64,000 nucleotides of DNA. Origin: Diplodia intermedia. Its lineage: Eukaryota > Ascomycota > Dothideomycetes > Botryosphaeriales > Botryosphaeriaceae. The translations under genes and the position numbers were made by a program. Shown here one piece after another: positions 1 to 10,158 of the stretch (positions are counted from its first letter, which is position 1; the number at the start of each line of letters is the position of its first letter). The notes under the pieces are model-generated. The model saw only the letters and a list, made by a program, of their open reading frames with translations. It was not told the DNA's origin and searched no databases. The stretch spans positions 1-64,000 of the forward strand of contig JAKEKT010000082.1 in assembly GCA_021495925.1 (NCBI GenBank). Direction: 5' to 3'.

Positions 1-1
1 C

Positions 2-103
2 GCATCTAACACCCCGCAACAGATCTTCAAACTCTGCGGCCTCCCCACCGCCACCTCCTGGCCCTCCTTCCACCGCCTCCCCCACACCCCCTTATTTTTT
101 TTC
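2..103 (+). pseudogene. Fragment of a CDK-like protein kinase (C-lobe piece)
   Basis: The reading frame from position 2 is open to a TGA at 122-124. Its first part contains QIFKLCGLPTATSWPSFHRL, which resembles the cyclin-dependent-kinase segment after the activation loop (typically 'xxIFxLCGxPTxxxWPgfxxLP', as in CDK9/CDK11-type kinases). The similarity stops around position 90-100, where the sequence changes to a T-run and to the AT-richer DNA of the ankyrin-type gene. Nothing recognisable as kinase follows anywhere in the window. It is either the last exon before an unseen junction or a truncated relic left by a rearrangement. The call rests on about 30 residues; the upstream part lies outside the window. 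Confidence 0.5.
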
Positions 104-136
104 GGTGTTCGTGACTCTTTCTGACCATTAAACCAG

Positions 137-1995
137 AATATAACTTGCCACCAAGATATGTTGCGGCTGTTCAGAAGTCTCTTCCGTTACTGCAGGAGAG
201 TATCGAGAACCACACCTTTGAGGAAAGGCATGGACTTCTACCCTCTCCGCTGACCTTTGCGTTGCATTGGCCGGAGGGGAGAAGAATGCTTCTTGCAGCT
301 GGCGCAGACCCCTTTGAGAGCATATATTATGCTTCAGAACTTCGCAATTTAGAGGCGTTGAACGACCTTATCCACAAGGACCTCCCATTTTTCGATCGAG
401 ACGATAGGAGGAACCTACTAGACCTATGGATCGTTTGTAGTGCTACACTACCGACATGTATACGCAACGTCTTAATTGACATGATGATCAGCCACCTCAT
501 TCAACTCCGAACACGGCTCCTAAATCTGGCTCTACAACAGCTCCCATCTCGAGAACAGAAGAGGCTCAACATTAACAACAGCGTCCGACAAGAAGGTGTT
601 CCTGATCGCACTTTGTTGCGAGCTTACCAAAAGCTGAAGTCCATAAATGCCAAAACCCCGTCATTCCTGTACCCAGGCTGTCAAGCCTCAATCTATCACT
701 TGTTGTGCGCCACACGTTACCTTTTAGAGCGTTCCTGTGGTGTATTTCTTGCCGAACGGCTATTTCGCGCTGGATTTCGCCAGATTGACATCAAAGACGA
801 CAGAGGTCTTCGTCCCGTTGAACTGGCCTGCGCAGAGAGAAGATTGAGTATGGCTACTTGGCTCCTTCAGCATGGATCTTTGCCGGAGCCAGAACTCATT
901 TGGGGTATTGCTGCGGCTCCAAGAAATAATCCACTTGACAAGTCTTGGGAATCTTTGAGTTTAATATCCACTCTGTGTGGTTACCCTGAGGAAGATGCCT
1001 GCAAATGCTATTGCAGTTCCAGAGGGTGTTTACCTTCCACCGTTCTGCTCAAACGCTCCTGGCGATTCGAAAAAGAGTTGCTTGAAACGTGGATCAGGAG
1101 CATTCCACAGGAGACCCAGCTTGTGTCATACAAAGAAGCTTGTAGACTTCAGATCTTTCAGAGATTGGGGATGTCGCATACGTGTTGCTCCTTCGCCAAA
1201 GGTCACAACGGATCCAATGTGTATGTGAGGCGCGAGTTGCCTATGGACGATCAGCTCGAGATAAGAGAAGAAGAGTGGGAACTTTCAAATATTCTCGACC
1301 AGTATATGTGCCTTTTTAACCATCTATTTGAGGAGTCTACTGATACATTCCCGATCTTCTGGGATGCGTGGTGGTCGGCAATCGACAGTATGTTACCGGG
1401 CCTATACTACACTACGCATTCCTTGGACAGATATTGGCAACACCTTCGCGAGACCCAACCAGAACTGGACTACTTTGAAGACTATGGCCCGCATGAAAAG
1501 CTGATCAGGTTGGTAGTCAGCCACTACCCGGGTCTAGTAAAGTCTTTAACGCGCTTTATCCGGCTTTCTGGGCCTTGGAACGTTCTAAGATATTGGGTGT
1601 CGTACTTCAAGGCTACAATGGTCCCTAAAGTCAGCGATTATCACATGAAAGAGATACAAAGTCTTCCAGAGAGCTTTGACATGAGCTGTCCAACGGCCGA
1701 CCTCCCCTTGTTTGACAGCAACCTTCATCTTCCCAGCCTACTGTACCTCGATCCACCAGAGCGAATTCAAAAAGCCATCGCCTACATCACCGATAGGCTC
1801 ATACCGGCGATAGCACCAGCCATCATCTTCAATCTTCATTTCGGACGGAGCATCCCGGAGGATCTACGGCAGCATCTCGAGGCGGAAGGACTGCTCCAAG
1901 ATGGCGTGTTAGTGCGGCGTACAAGTACCAAAGATGATCCCGAGACCATCTTCCAAGACTGCATCGACACGCTATTCAATCCCTCCCCATTCTGA
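137..1995 (+). CDS. Ankyrin-repeat-type hypothetical protein (5' end uncertain)
   Basis: One long open frame ends at TGA 1993-1995 and encodes about 615 residues. Two ankyrin-like stretches are visible: one near the start (PLTFALHWPEGRRMLLAAGA) and a clear one about 215 residues in (DRGLRPVELACAERRLSMAT followed by WLLQHG). The rest of the roughly 350-residue C-terminal part, rich in Trp and Tyr, matches no domain I can name. The first in-frame ATG is at 286, inside the first ankyrin-like unit, so the real 5' end is probably upstream. A CTGAC branch-like site at 120-124 and CCAG at 133-136 look like an intron 3' end, which would make this a 3' exon beginning at 137. Base composition is AT-richer than the flanks. 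The role is unknown; ankyrin repeats usually mediate protein contacts. Confidence 0.6.
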
Positions 1996-2643
1996 GGAAC
2001 TGTGCCGTTGCCTGATCGGCGGGGCAGGTATTAGCCGGGATGCCAATCCTGTCGTATCTTGGCAGGCCGACTCGAGGTTGACGCTCGCTTCCGACGGCTC
2101 TGCATCTGCGAAGGAACTTTCCTTATTCGTAACAGATCTCCCTTAGCGTTCCGGCATTGAAACTTGGCTTCTTCGACCCCTTACTGTGTATCCGTCTCTT
2201 TTTAGCTCCGGTATGTTCCAAGGTCTTTCGTCTCAGCGGTCGATTGAATTTCGGTCATGTATTTCGTATTGGGGGTTTATCCTTACGGCCTTACCAATTT
2301 CTCTACCCTTTGGTCCTTTGCGCTTTGCTCCCTTTGGTGTAATGATTTTGCAAATCCTTCCCTGTGGCTTCTTCCACACATCTGTTTCGGAAAGTAATTT
2401 TAGTTTTGTTTTCGGTAGCTTGGATAACGACATTTCATAAGAACAAAATCGTCTCTCCTCAGTCGTCGCGATCCCACGGAAACGTCGCGTTGACTCGTAC
2501 TTCCGATACCCCAAGGTAGTACTACAAACATATTGAGTAGGTCATGGAATCCGATGATCGTTAACTTCATCGGCAGAACTTTCCGCTACCGTAAACACCA
2601 TCTGCGGTAACCAACCGAGTTAACAAAAAAAGTCAAGAGCACA
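1996..2643. other. Intergenic, no gene seen
   Basis: AT-richer spacer between the ankyrin-type gene and the stop of the minus-strand membrane protein. Only short, compositionally random frames occur. Composition returns to the GC-rich local average at about 2640. Confidence 0.6.
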
Positions 2644-5432
2644 CTACTCAACGCTGCCTCGTCCAGTAAACGCCTCGGCCCAGCTCGACACAGACCGCGA
2701 GTCCTCCGACTCCACCTCCATCGCCCGCGCTTCCGGCACCTCCTTCCCCTTCCCCTTCCCCTTTCCTTTTCCCTCTCCCTCCCCCTCACTACCACTACTA
2801 CCACTACCACTCCTCAAAACCACCACTCCTCTCTCAGCGCCTCCCTCCACCTCCTCCATCAGCAGCGCCGGCGCCTTCTTCAACCGCGGATGCTCCTTCT
2901 CCCCCATATCCAACACCCCCAACAACTCGCCCTTCTCCGTCACGGGAATCTCTCTATCACAATCAGTCCATGTGCCGAAGCCGAGCTCCTCGTGCGCCAG
3001 ACGCTGCAGGTGCAGGGTGTCGTTGGCGCACCATTCCAGCCGCGCGTAATCGGCACCGCGCCGCTTCTGCCAGCAGCCGACGAATGGCTCCAGCAGCCAG
3101 GAGGCGAGGATGATGGAGCCGCCGATGGTGTAGATGAGGGCGAGGCCGAGGAGGGAGAAGTTGCTGTATGCGGTGCTGAGGATTTTCTGGTAGGGGGTAG
3201 GAGAAGGGTCAGTCGGGTAGTGGGAAGAAAGAGAGAGAGAGAAGGAGGTCGAGGCTGGATCCAACCGGGCCGCAAAAAGGGAGAGGAAGAAGCAAAGAAA
3301 AGGCCAAAACGCAACGCACCTGACTCCGACACAACCCCTCCGCCTCCGTCGTATTCGGCCTGACGACAAACGCCCCCATCCCCTCGCCCGACGGCCCCGT
3401 CGCCGTATCCACCGCCCTCCCCTGCACCGCCGCCAACCCCACCGCATGCCACCGCTCCACATCCGCCATCCACTGCTCCGGCCCCAGCGGGCCCTGCATC
3501 CCGTAGTTCAGCCCCTCCCGGCTCACCAGCCCGCCGCCGCCGCCCGCCCCCAGCGCCGCCGGCACCGCCGCCACGCTCTCCGCGTCCTGCTGCGTCGCCC
3601 ACCGGTACCAGTCCAGCGCGTCTTTCTCCGCTTCTTCGTCATCACCATCACCTTGATCGCCGCCGCCGCCGCCGCCGACGATGCCGGCGACCCCCGCGTT
3701 GACGTCGAGGTACCCCCCTAGCGCCGTGCACCCGGCGTTGCTGTCGTCGTCGTCGTCGTCGCGCATGCGCCTTGGATTGCACCACTGCGCGCGCCTTACG
3801 CACCCCAACGGCGCGGCTGGCTCGGCGCGGTAGTAGAACGGCACCCGGCGCTGCGCGGCCGGCAGCGCGAGGCCGTCGGCGCCCGTCGCGGGGACGTAGA
3901 AGTGGCCGCCCGGCTGCGGGGCGGTGGCGTAGAGGGGGTCGGCGACGGGGGTCGTGTAGGCGATGTCGTTGGCGGAGAGGAAGAGGAGGGCGATGTCGCC
4001 GTTCGTGGTTGTGGTCGTGGTGGTGGGGGAGAGGAGGGCGCGGATCGGGATGAAGGAGGAGTGTAAGGCGAAGGTGGCGTTGGTGGACCAGGCTTCGACG
4101 GAGCTGGGAGGGGCGAGGCGGGGTTAGTAAGTCTGGGTGGTGGGGATGGGGGAGGGCGGTGGATGGGGGCGAGGCGAGAGGATGGCTGTCTGTCCTGCGG
4201 ACGGAGGTGTTGGGCTGTGCTTGAGTTGGGCAGTCGAGTTCAACATCTGGAAGCGATCGTTTGCGATCAAGACGCACGTCTGAGTCCAGGTACTGAATCC
4301 AACTGCCCACTTAGGAGGGGCGTAGTGGCGTCGGTGGGGCTCAGACCAGGGCTCAAGTCTTCCATTACCTGTTGTGGGGAGGATGGGGGAGGATGGGGAT
4401 CGTCGGGTAAGAATAGGGAGTCACAACGTACCCAATACTGTAGTCTGCGGCGGCACTGAGTGTTTTGCGGTCCGCGGCCTGGAAGCGGTCAAGCAGTGGG
4501 TACTTGTACGTCGCCGTCTCGTTGACGTCCGAATTGCGTGGTCCGTAGTAGTACTTGGCGTACGGGGTCGAGAAGTTTGGGTCGTCCGGCGCAGTGAAGT
4601 TGGAGACGCGCCGGTAGCCGTCGGCGACGAGCGGGGCGCAGTGCGTCGTGCGGCGGTAAAGGAAACGGCGGGAGGGCGGCGCGTTGAAGCCCAGGTCGGC
4701 GTGTGTGTCGAGCAGGCCGGTGTCGAAAAAGATGTTGCGGTCAGGCGTGCGGCACATTTCGGGGCTGAAGGGACAGGAGGCATTGCGGGTGATTTGGGCG
4801 CTTAGTTGCTTGGTGACGAAGGTGTTGCACTGCTCTGAGTCGGAGCCGCTGCCATAGCACTGCTGGGCGTAGTTGGCGTAGGACGACATGCGCTTGGTGA
4901 TGTACGGCCAGTAGATAGTCAGCTGCTCGGTGATGTTGGTCGAGATGGCCACGGCCGCCGCGCAGTTCGAGCTGGATATCAGCACTTCATTGCCGATTGC
5001 CGTCGACACTCTCGACGAGAAGCCGCTCGCTGCACCGAAGCCGTATATGGTGAGCAATGCGAATGCGATTACCGGCAAAATACGCCGGACCGGTTTGATG
5101 GCCTTGTTGCGCCAGGCGAGGAGAAGTTGTACTGCTCTGATCAGACCACTCGCGCCATTGGCCGAGTTGCGTAGCATGGCTTGTCGTTGGTGATACAAGG
5201 CATCCTGAGCTTCTCCGGACGAATATAGACTGTGGATGGTAAAGCATGCAATTCTCCAGAAACTTGTTCCAACAAATGTGATGAAAAGAGCAGTGAAGGC
5301 AATGAGGAGATCGCCCTGGCGCCGAGAAAGGGTGAGTGTGAGACCCAGCACTTGTCCATGGGACCAGTTCGTCCACACACCACGATATATCGTGTACAGG
5401 GATTCGGACTCGGTTTGCGCAAAGGAGTCCAT
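2644..5432 (-). CDS. Multi-pass membrane protein of unknown function (three exons)
   Basis: Proposed exons on the minus strand are 5432-4432, 4103-3320 and 3186-2644, giving 775 residues. Intron 1 (4431-4104, 328 nt) has a GTACGT donor and a TTACTAAC branch site before CAG. Intron 2 (3319-3187, 133 nt) has a GTGCGT donor and a TACCAG acceptor. Phases are consistent and there are no internal stops. Hydrophobic segments lie at about residues 40-65 and 118-140, and near the start of exon 3 (LLGLALIYTIGGSIILASWL). Between them is a large, probably extracytoplasmic region with Cys residues and several N-x-S/T sites. The C-terminal tail is charged and low-complexity, with a Gly-Glu/Gly-Lys run. The layout (an N-terminal Trp-rich segment, membrane segments, a long loop, a final membrane segment) is common among uncharacterised fungal membrane proteins. 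I cannot assign a function. Intron 1 is unusually long and could hide another small exon. Confidence 0.75.
4300..4316 (+). repeat. 17-bp sequence repeated at 8791-8807
   Basis: CAACTGCCCACTTAGGA occurs here, inside intron 1 of the membrane-protein gene, and again at 8791-8807. Both copies have TCCAGGT a few bases upstream (offsets differ). This may be a remnant of a short dispersed element or coincidence. Confidence 0.4.
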
Positions 5433-6915
5433 GGCTATTGAGAGTTGCGATGCGCCGTATGAGAAATGTTGCGAGGACCGACCATTTAACCGTCCGTCGA
5501 TGCGGCAATCATTTCCGTTTGAAGAAGGTGGTGATCATGGAGCGCTGGCGTATACCCGGTTGATTGGCAAAGCAATACAATGCTGTACCATGGGATTAAT
5601 GCCGATATGGAAACTTCAGCAGACATGCATACCAAGAATTGCCTTGAATCCTTGCACACAAGCGAGCAGCCCGGCCGAGACGTGCAGCACATGTGAATTC
5701 CTGTGCGATGCGAGCAGCTATTTATGTTTCCTTTCGAAGAGCTGGACGTCCGACGGACGAGTGAAGACGATAAGCCTGGTGCAAGCGGCTGTTGAAACGC
5801 AGTGCGACTCATGTTGAGCATGGTGGCAAGGCAATGCACCATTCCTTGGTTGTCGACATGGTGGGGGCCATTTGAAAGGTCGGGTGGGGGCGATTTACTC
5901 TACGGACTTGTTACGCACTAGTGTCCAAGGATGCTCCGCAGACACGTATCAATCCATATCCTATAGATAAACATCAATGTTTAAAATAGCTTTGAGCTGA
6001 GCGACATTCGGATGATTTTATCAGCGAATGAGCTCATGTCCATCCTCGAAGATGTGTGCGCGTAGCATTGTTGATTGTCCGGACATCTGATACCAAAATC
6101 CAAGAGCTGCACAGGGGGAGCAGGCGCACGGACGACCCTCCATCTGACGACCTTATCAAGGCCCGGTTCTCAAACCTGCGGCACAATACTTTCCAGCTTG
6201 CCAAGTGTCATTTGCAAAAATGATACATCTTGTCGTCGGGTGGCGCTTCGACGAAAGTCCATATAGAACATATATCTACATTCCGTTATCTGCATCAACC
6301 GCCAACGTAGGAGGGCTCAATTTAATATCACTACAACCCGCAGTGGCCTCAGAATTCCAATCAAAGACCCTTAGCAAGTCCAGCCACCCAGTCACATCAA
6401 ACCCGTCAACCTCTGCATCCAGCAACCTTATTTTTCAACCCTCTCCCATAGCTTCCCTATCCCCGTCTACCCCGCCTTTGCAGAAGCTTTCCGCGCCAAA
6501 CACCCAATCATCAGCACTCCCCTTCCCGCCCTTCGCTTCGCCCACTGCATCCACGATTCCACAGCACCTCCGTCGCGCCGAAAATAATGGAAACTTGTTG
6601 CGAAACAGAAGTCCGGCTGAAATCCGTAGCCAGGGATGCTGCATCTCCGACTCCCGCCTTCGGGCTGGTGTTGAGGGGTGTCGATTTTTTTGATTTCTTT
6701 TTTTTGCAAGGCGCGTGTCATCGGCAAAGCCAGATTGGTATCGTGTCCACGAAGATGGCCAGCCGATTGAGGAAAACATGCTTCCGGCGGCCATGCCGAG
6801 TCCCGCAGCGCTGTCACTCTCACACGAAGGTATTCGGCAGCCTCTCGATTGCGTGCCTCCTCCCCTTGCCGACAGCAACAAGCGGCAACGCCAGGGATCT
6901 GCCTCAACCGACGCC
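5433..6915. other. Intergenic, no convincing gene
   Basis: This contains the 5' side of the membrane-protein gene. Several overlapping open frames of 100-160 codons lie on both strands at 6.2-6.9 kb, but they cover the same bases and show no domain, signal peptide or consistent splice structure. A degraded gene here cannot be excluded. Confidence 0.45.
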
Positions 6916-7140
6916 CTAGAACCCGATCATTCGTGGCAACCAGCTAACAGCGATGCCTTTTGGCCATCGCGCGGCTGCTCGTCGGTTTGCCGCGATTGCT
7001 TCTTTGCTTAGAGCCGGCTGTCGCGGCGGTTGCCGAGGACGCGCTTCACCTGCGGTTTCGTTAGCGGCGGTGGGCTTGCGCCGGGGGATGCAATGGTGGC
7101 GGACCTGGGCGAATTCTCCGGTTGTCTCTGCTTTGCCCAT
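6916..7140 (-). CDS. Possible small basic hypothetical protein (74 aa)
   Basis: An intronless frame from ATG 7140 to TAG 6916. It is preceded by a CT/CA-rich leader (ACACATCTCTCTCACCCTTC) of the kind often seen before fungal start codons. The product is rich in Arg, Ala and Pro, with a predicted helix-like KEAIAANRRAAARW segment and no recognisable domain. There is no supporting homology that I know of, so this may be a chance frame. Confidence 0.3.
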   Translation of the reverse strand: MGKAETTGEFAQVRHHCIPRRKPTAANETAGEARPRQPPRQPALSKEAIAANRRAAARWPKGIAVSWLPRMIGF

Positions 7141-7519
7141 CTTGAGATGTTGAAGGGTGAGAGAGATGTGTGTTGGAGATGGTGGAAGGTAGAGGTTTGA
7201 TGTTGCCGCTGAGCGCATGCAGTACTCCGCCCTGAATAGCCGGACGTTACACAAGTACCTACGTCTACCGGGCTCGTATATCTGCCAGTTGCATGCCTCT
7301 ATTCCCGACGTTCTTTTGGAAAGGACGAACTGTTCTATAAAAAAAAAAAAACAGCCAGCACGTCAGAACTCAACACACCCGCAAAGAGGAAGAATCTATT
7401 TATCTCATCTAAAAGGCCGAAGAACTCCAAGCCGAAAAGCGCAGCAGATCATAACATCGTAACTCATAACGTCGTAACATCGTAACTCATCCCATCATCC
7501 CATCATCCACACCCCCCCT

Positions 7520-7982
7520 CTACACATAAACAACCCTCCTCTCCTCCCTCCTCCACCCCGCCGACTCCCTACCGCCCGGCCTCCTCTCCACCATAAGATG
7601 CACACTCTGCCTCGGCTGCCCGATCTCCGCCGGCCAACACCTCGCACCGCGCTCCTCCGTCTCCACCTGCACCATCGACTGCGGCGGCGGCAACGAGGTG
7701 GCGCTGGACCGGTAATAGCGATTGTACGAGCGGCGGCCTTGGGCGTCGACGTACGACCGCCGCGTCGTCGTGGGGTACGGCGGGTCGGCCGGCAGGGGCA
7801 ACGCGACGCTGCGGTAGCTTTTTTGCCGCGACACTTTGGTCGTGGTTGTGCGGCGCGCGTAGGCGGAGCGCGTGGGGATGCGGGCGGGGGGGAGGTACTG
7901 TGGTTGGACTTGTCAGTCTTGAGGGTGGGGGGAGACGACGATCGTTGCGACTTACCTCGGTGGTGCCGTTGCAGAAACACAT
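7520..7982 (-). CDS. Small hypothetical protein, Arg/Tyr/Pro-rich (two exons)
   Basis: Exon 1 is 7982-7956 (nine codons, MCFCNGTTE) and exon 2 is 7897-7520. They are separated by a 58-nt intron with a GTAAGT donor and a CCACAG acceptor. The joined product is 134 residues. The very short Cys-containing first exon, followed by a basic, Tyr-rich body (RRSYVDAQGRRSYNRYYRSS), resembles small uncharacterised ascomycete proteins. There is no membrane segment or signal peptide. A TTG trinucleotide run lies just upstream at about 7993-8010. The function is unknown. The splice sites are good and the downstream frame is clean, which argues for a real gene. Confidence 0.55.
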
Positions 7983-10136
7983 TTTTTTTTATTGTTGTTG
8001 TTGTTGTTGTGTTGGGAACGAACGGGTGTTCGCGCGCGGTGTGCTGATCGCCGGGAGTTTAAAAACTGGGAACGTGGGGTGCAGATGATCGGCGGGTTTC
8101 GGTTGAGGTGGGAAGAAGGTGTGAGATAAGGTTGTTTTTTTGAGAGCAGCGTTGATCAGTGGAACGGATCAGAGAGAGATGGAGGGTTCGATATTAATGG
8201 TTTCCGCTCACGGGAAAGATCAACTTGATGGTTCGCGTGGAAGAGCCGCGTGCCTGGCAATGACGCAACCGGTTTCCTTGACGGATGATGGCTATCGGAA
8301 AATTCCACTAAGGCTTCACCGCCGCCGCTAGTGCCCCCAGCTAGCTTCCGGTATGAGCAGCACCACCCATGCCAACCCGGCCAGGTGACCCCGAGAATGT
8401 TCAAATTGTCCTCGTGTACGTGGCCAAACGAGTCCAACCGCCGACGCCCATTCGTCTATCGCCAATAGACCCGCCGTGCTCAACGTGCACAAAAGCCTCG
8501 ATAATCCGGTTTCTCCGGCCACTACACCACCCAGCCACCTGCTGCCTCGTCGACGAGGCAGTGCTTGTTGGTGGCAGGCGCAGACTGCCTCGCTTGCAGC
8601 TGACTGTTGGCCCAGGGAGGCTGACTGCGCCACTCCTGATCAGCAACGCAGCCCAAGAATGCCCACTCGGACTTCATTTCTCACGCCGCTGCGACGGGTC
8701 CGTTCGTCCGTCTTACGGAGATGTTGCAGCCTTACTTACATAGGTAGCGGGACCCAATAATGTCAGGATGCTTTGGTACATCCAGGTTTTCAACTGCCCA
8801 CTTAGGACGTGCTACCTGGCGCACGGGAGAATCAAATATTTCACAATCCACCTTACTGCCAGCCAAGCTTCAGGACCAGAGTCAGGCAGCTGCACCGGCA
8901 AATTATCACTTCCGTCACTTCTCCCCCTTTCAACACTGCTAAACCCTCCCGATTCCTCTCATTAAACCTCGCCATGCACGCTCAATCTCGCAATCAGTAC
9001 CATGGGTCCGGTTTGTCTTTTGGGTTGTTGGCGGATACGCCGCTGAAGTGGGAAGTGTGAAGCCGACCGAAGCTCCCGTCCGGTACTACAAAAGTGTGCC
9101 ATCTTGCCGTTTGCTACAGCTGGCCCTGATGGGATGGAGTAATAAGAAAAAGAACGACGACGCGATGATGCGGGAGCTATGACGCACCTTCGCGGTATCC
9201 GAGACCGAGACACGGATTGTCAGTCATGCCTGTCGTCGAAGTCTGGAATTCGCATTCTTTGAAGTCCTGGGAGCGGCCGACGTCGATTGTCCGCGACGGC
9301 GTTTATGACCATATATATGCGCGTTTGTGCTCGAAGCCAACGAGGCGCAGCCCACGACGTAGAGAGCGCTGCTGCCTAGTGTTGGTTTGGGCGCCAAACA
9401 CGGCCTTTTCAGAGCAGCAGCTCGAATCTGATATCTGCGGGCCGAAGAAGGTCTTGCCCACCCACCCAGATCGTTGGAGGAGGGACGTGTATGCTACATG
9501 AAGAAAACACCCGCCCGCTCCGAATCACCCCGCCTCATGGTTTCCCACATTCGGCCAATCAATCAAACAGCCCGCAGACGCGGCTCGAGAAAAGTTGTTG
9601 TTCTGTGCTTCTTCTATGTCTGAGACTTGCGTGATATCCTCGGAAAACGACAGCGCAGACATGCTTCCAGCGGCGGTCGCTGTCCCGAGCCATGACCCGC
9701 TTGGGATAAGTCAGGTGAGCCCTTTGAATGCCGATGGCGCGGAAGGATCTTGGGCTCCATGACTACGTTCCGTGGGTTGTCGCTGGCTGCATATGGAACG
9801 GGATTCACGCGAGACGCAGTTCGAGTGAGAGTTGTTTTCCAACTCCAGAATCTCTTTCAAGTCGCAGAAGATGATGTGTATGATGTCCTCTGGAGAAACC
9901 CGCTTTGGTTACTACGAGAAACCGATTTGGGTCGGGTCGAATATGGCAGCATGATTTAAATGTCCGCGTCGTTGCCCAAATGATCCAATGGCTCGACGCT
10001 AGAAATACGGATTCCGGAACCCCGAGCCACTGCACGATATCTCTCCCAGGGGGGAAAAACAAAGTAGATGTACCGAATGCCCACGCCGGCCGGATATACA
10101 GAGAAACCCAGAAACAAGAGCCCAACCCAAACCACC
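7983..10136. other. Intergenic, no convincing gene
   Basis: Promoter side of the small gene at 7.5-8.0 kb and downstream side of the adenylate-forming reductase. Open frames are short and overlap on both strands. A 17-bp sequence at 8791-8807 repeats one in intron 1 of the membrane-protein gene (see that entry). Confidence 0.55.
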
Positions 10137-10157
10137 AAAAAAAAAAAAAAAAAAAAA
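10137..10157 (+). repeat. Poly-A run just past the reductase stop codon
   Basis: About 20 consecutive A on the plus strand, that is, a T-run on the coding strand immediately after the stop of the minus-strand reductase. It may lie in the 3' UTR. Confidence 0.6.
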
Positions 10158-10158
10158 C

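Noticed and set aside
6170..6195. TpsiC-like GGTTCTCAAACC, possible tRNA
   Set aside because: No matching acceptor stem, D-arm or anticodon arm could be folded around it.
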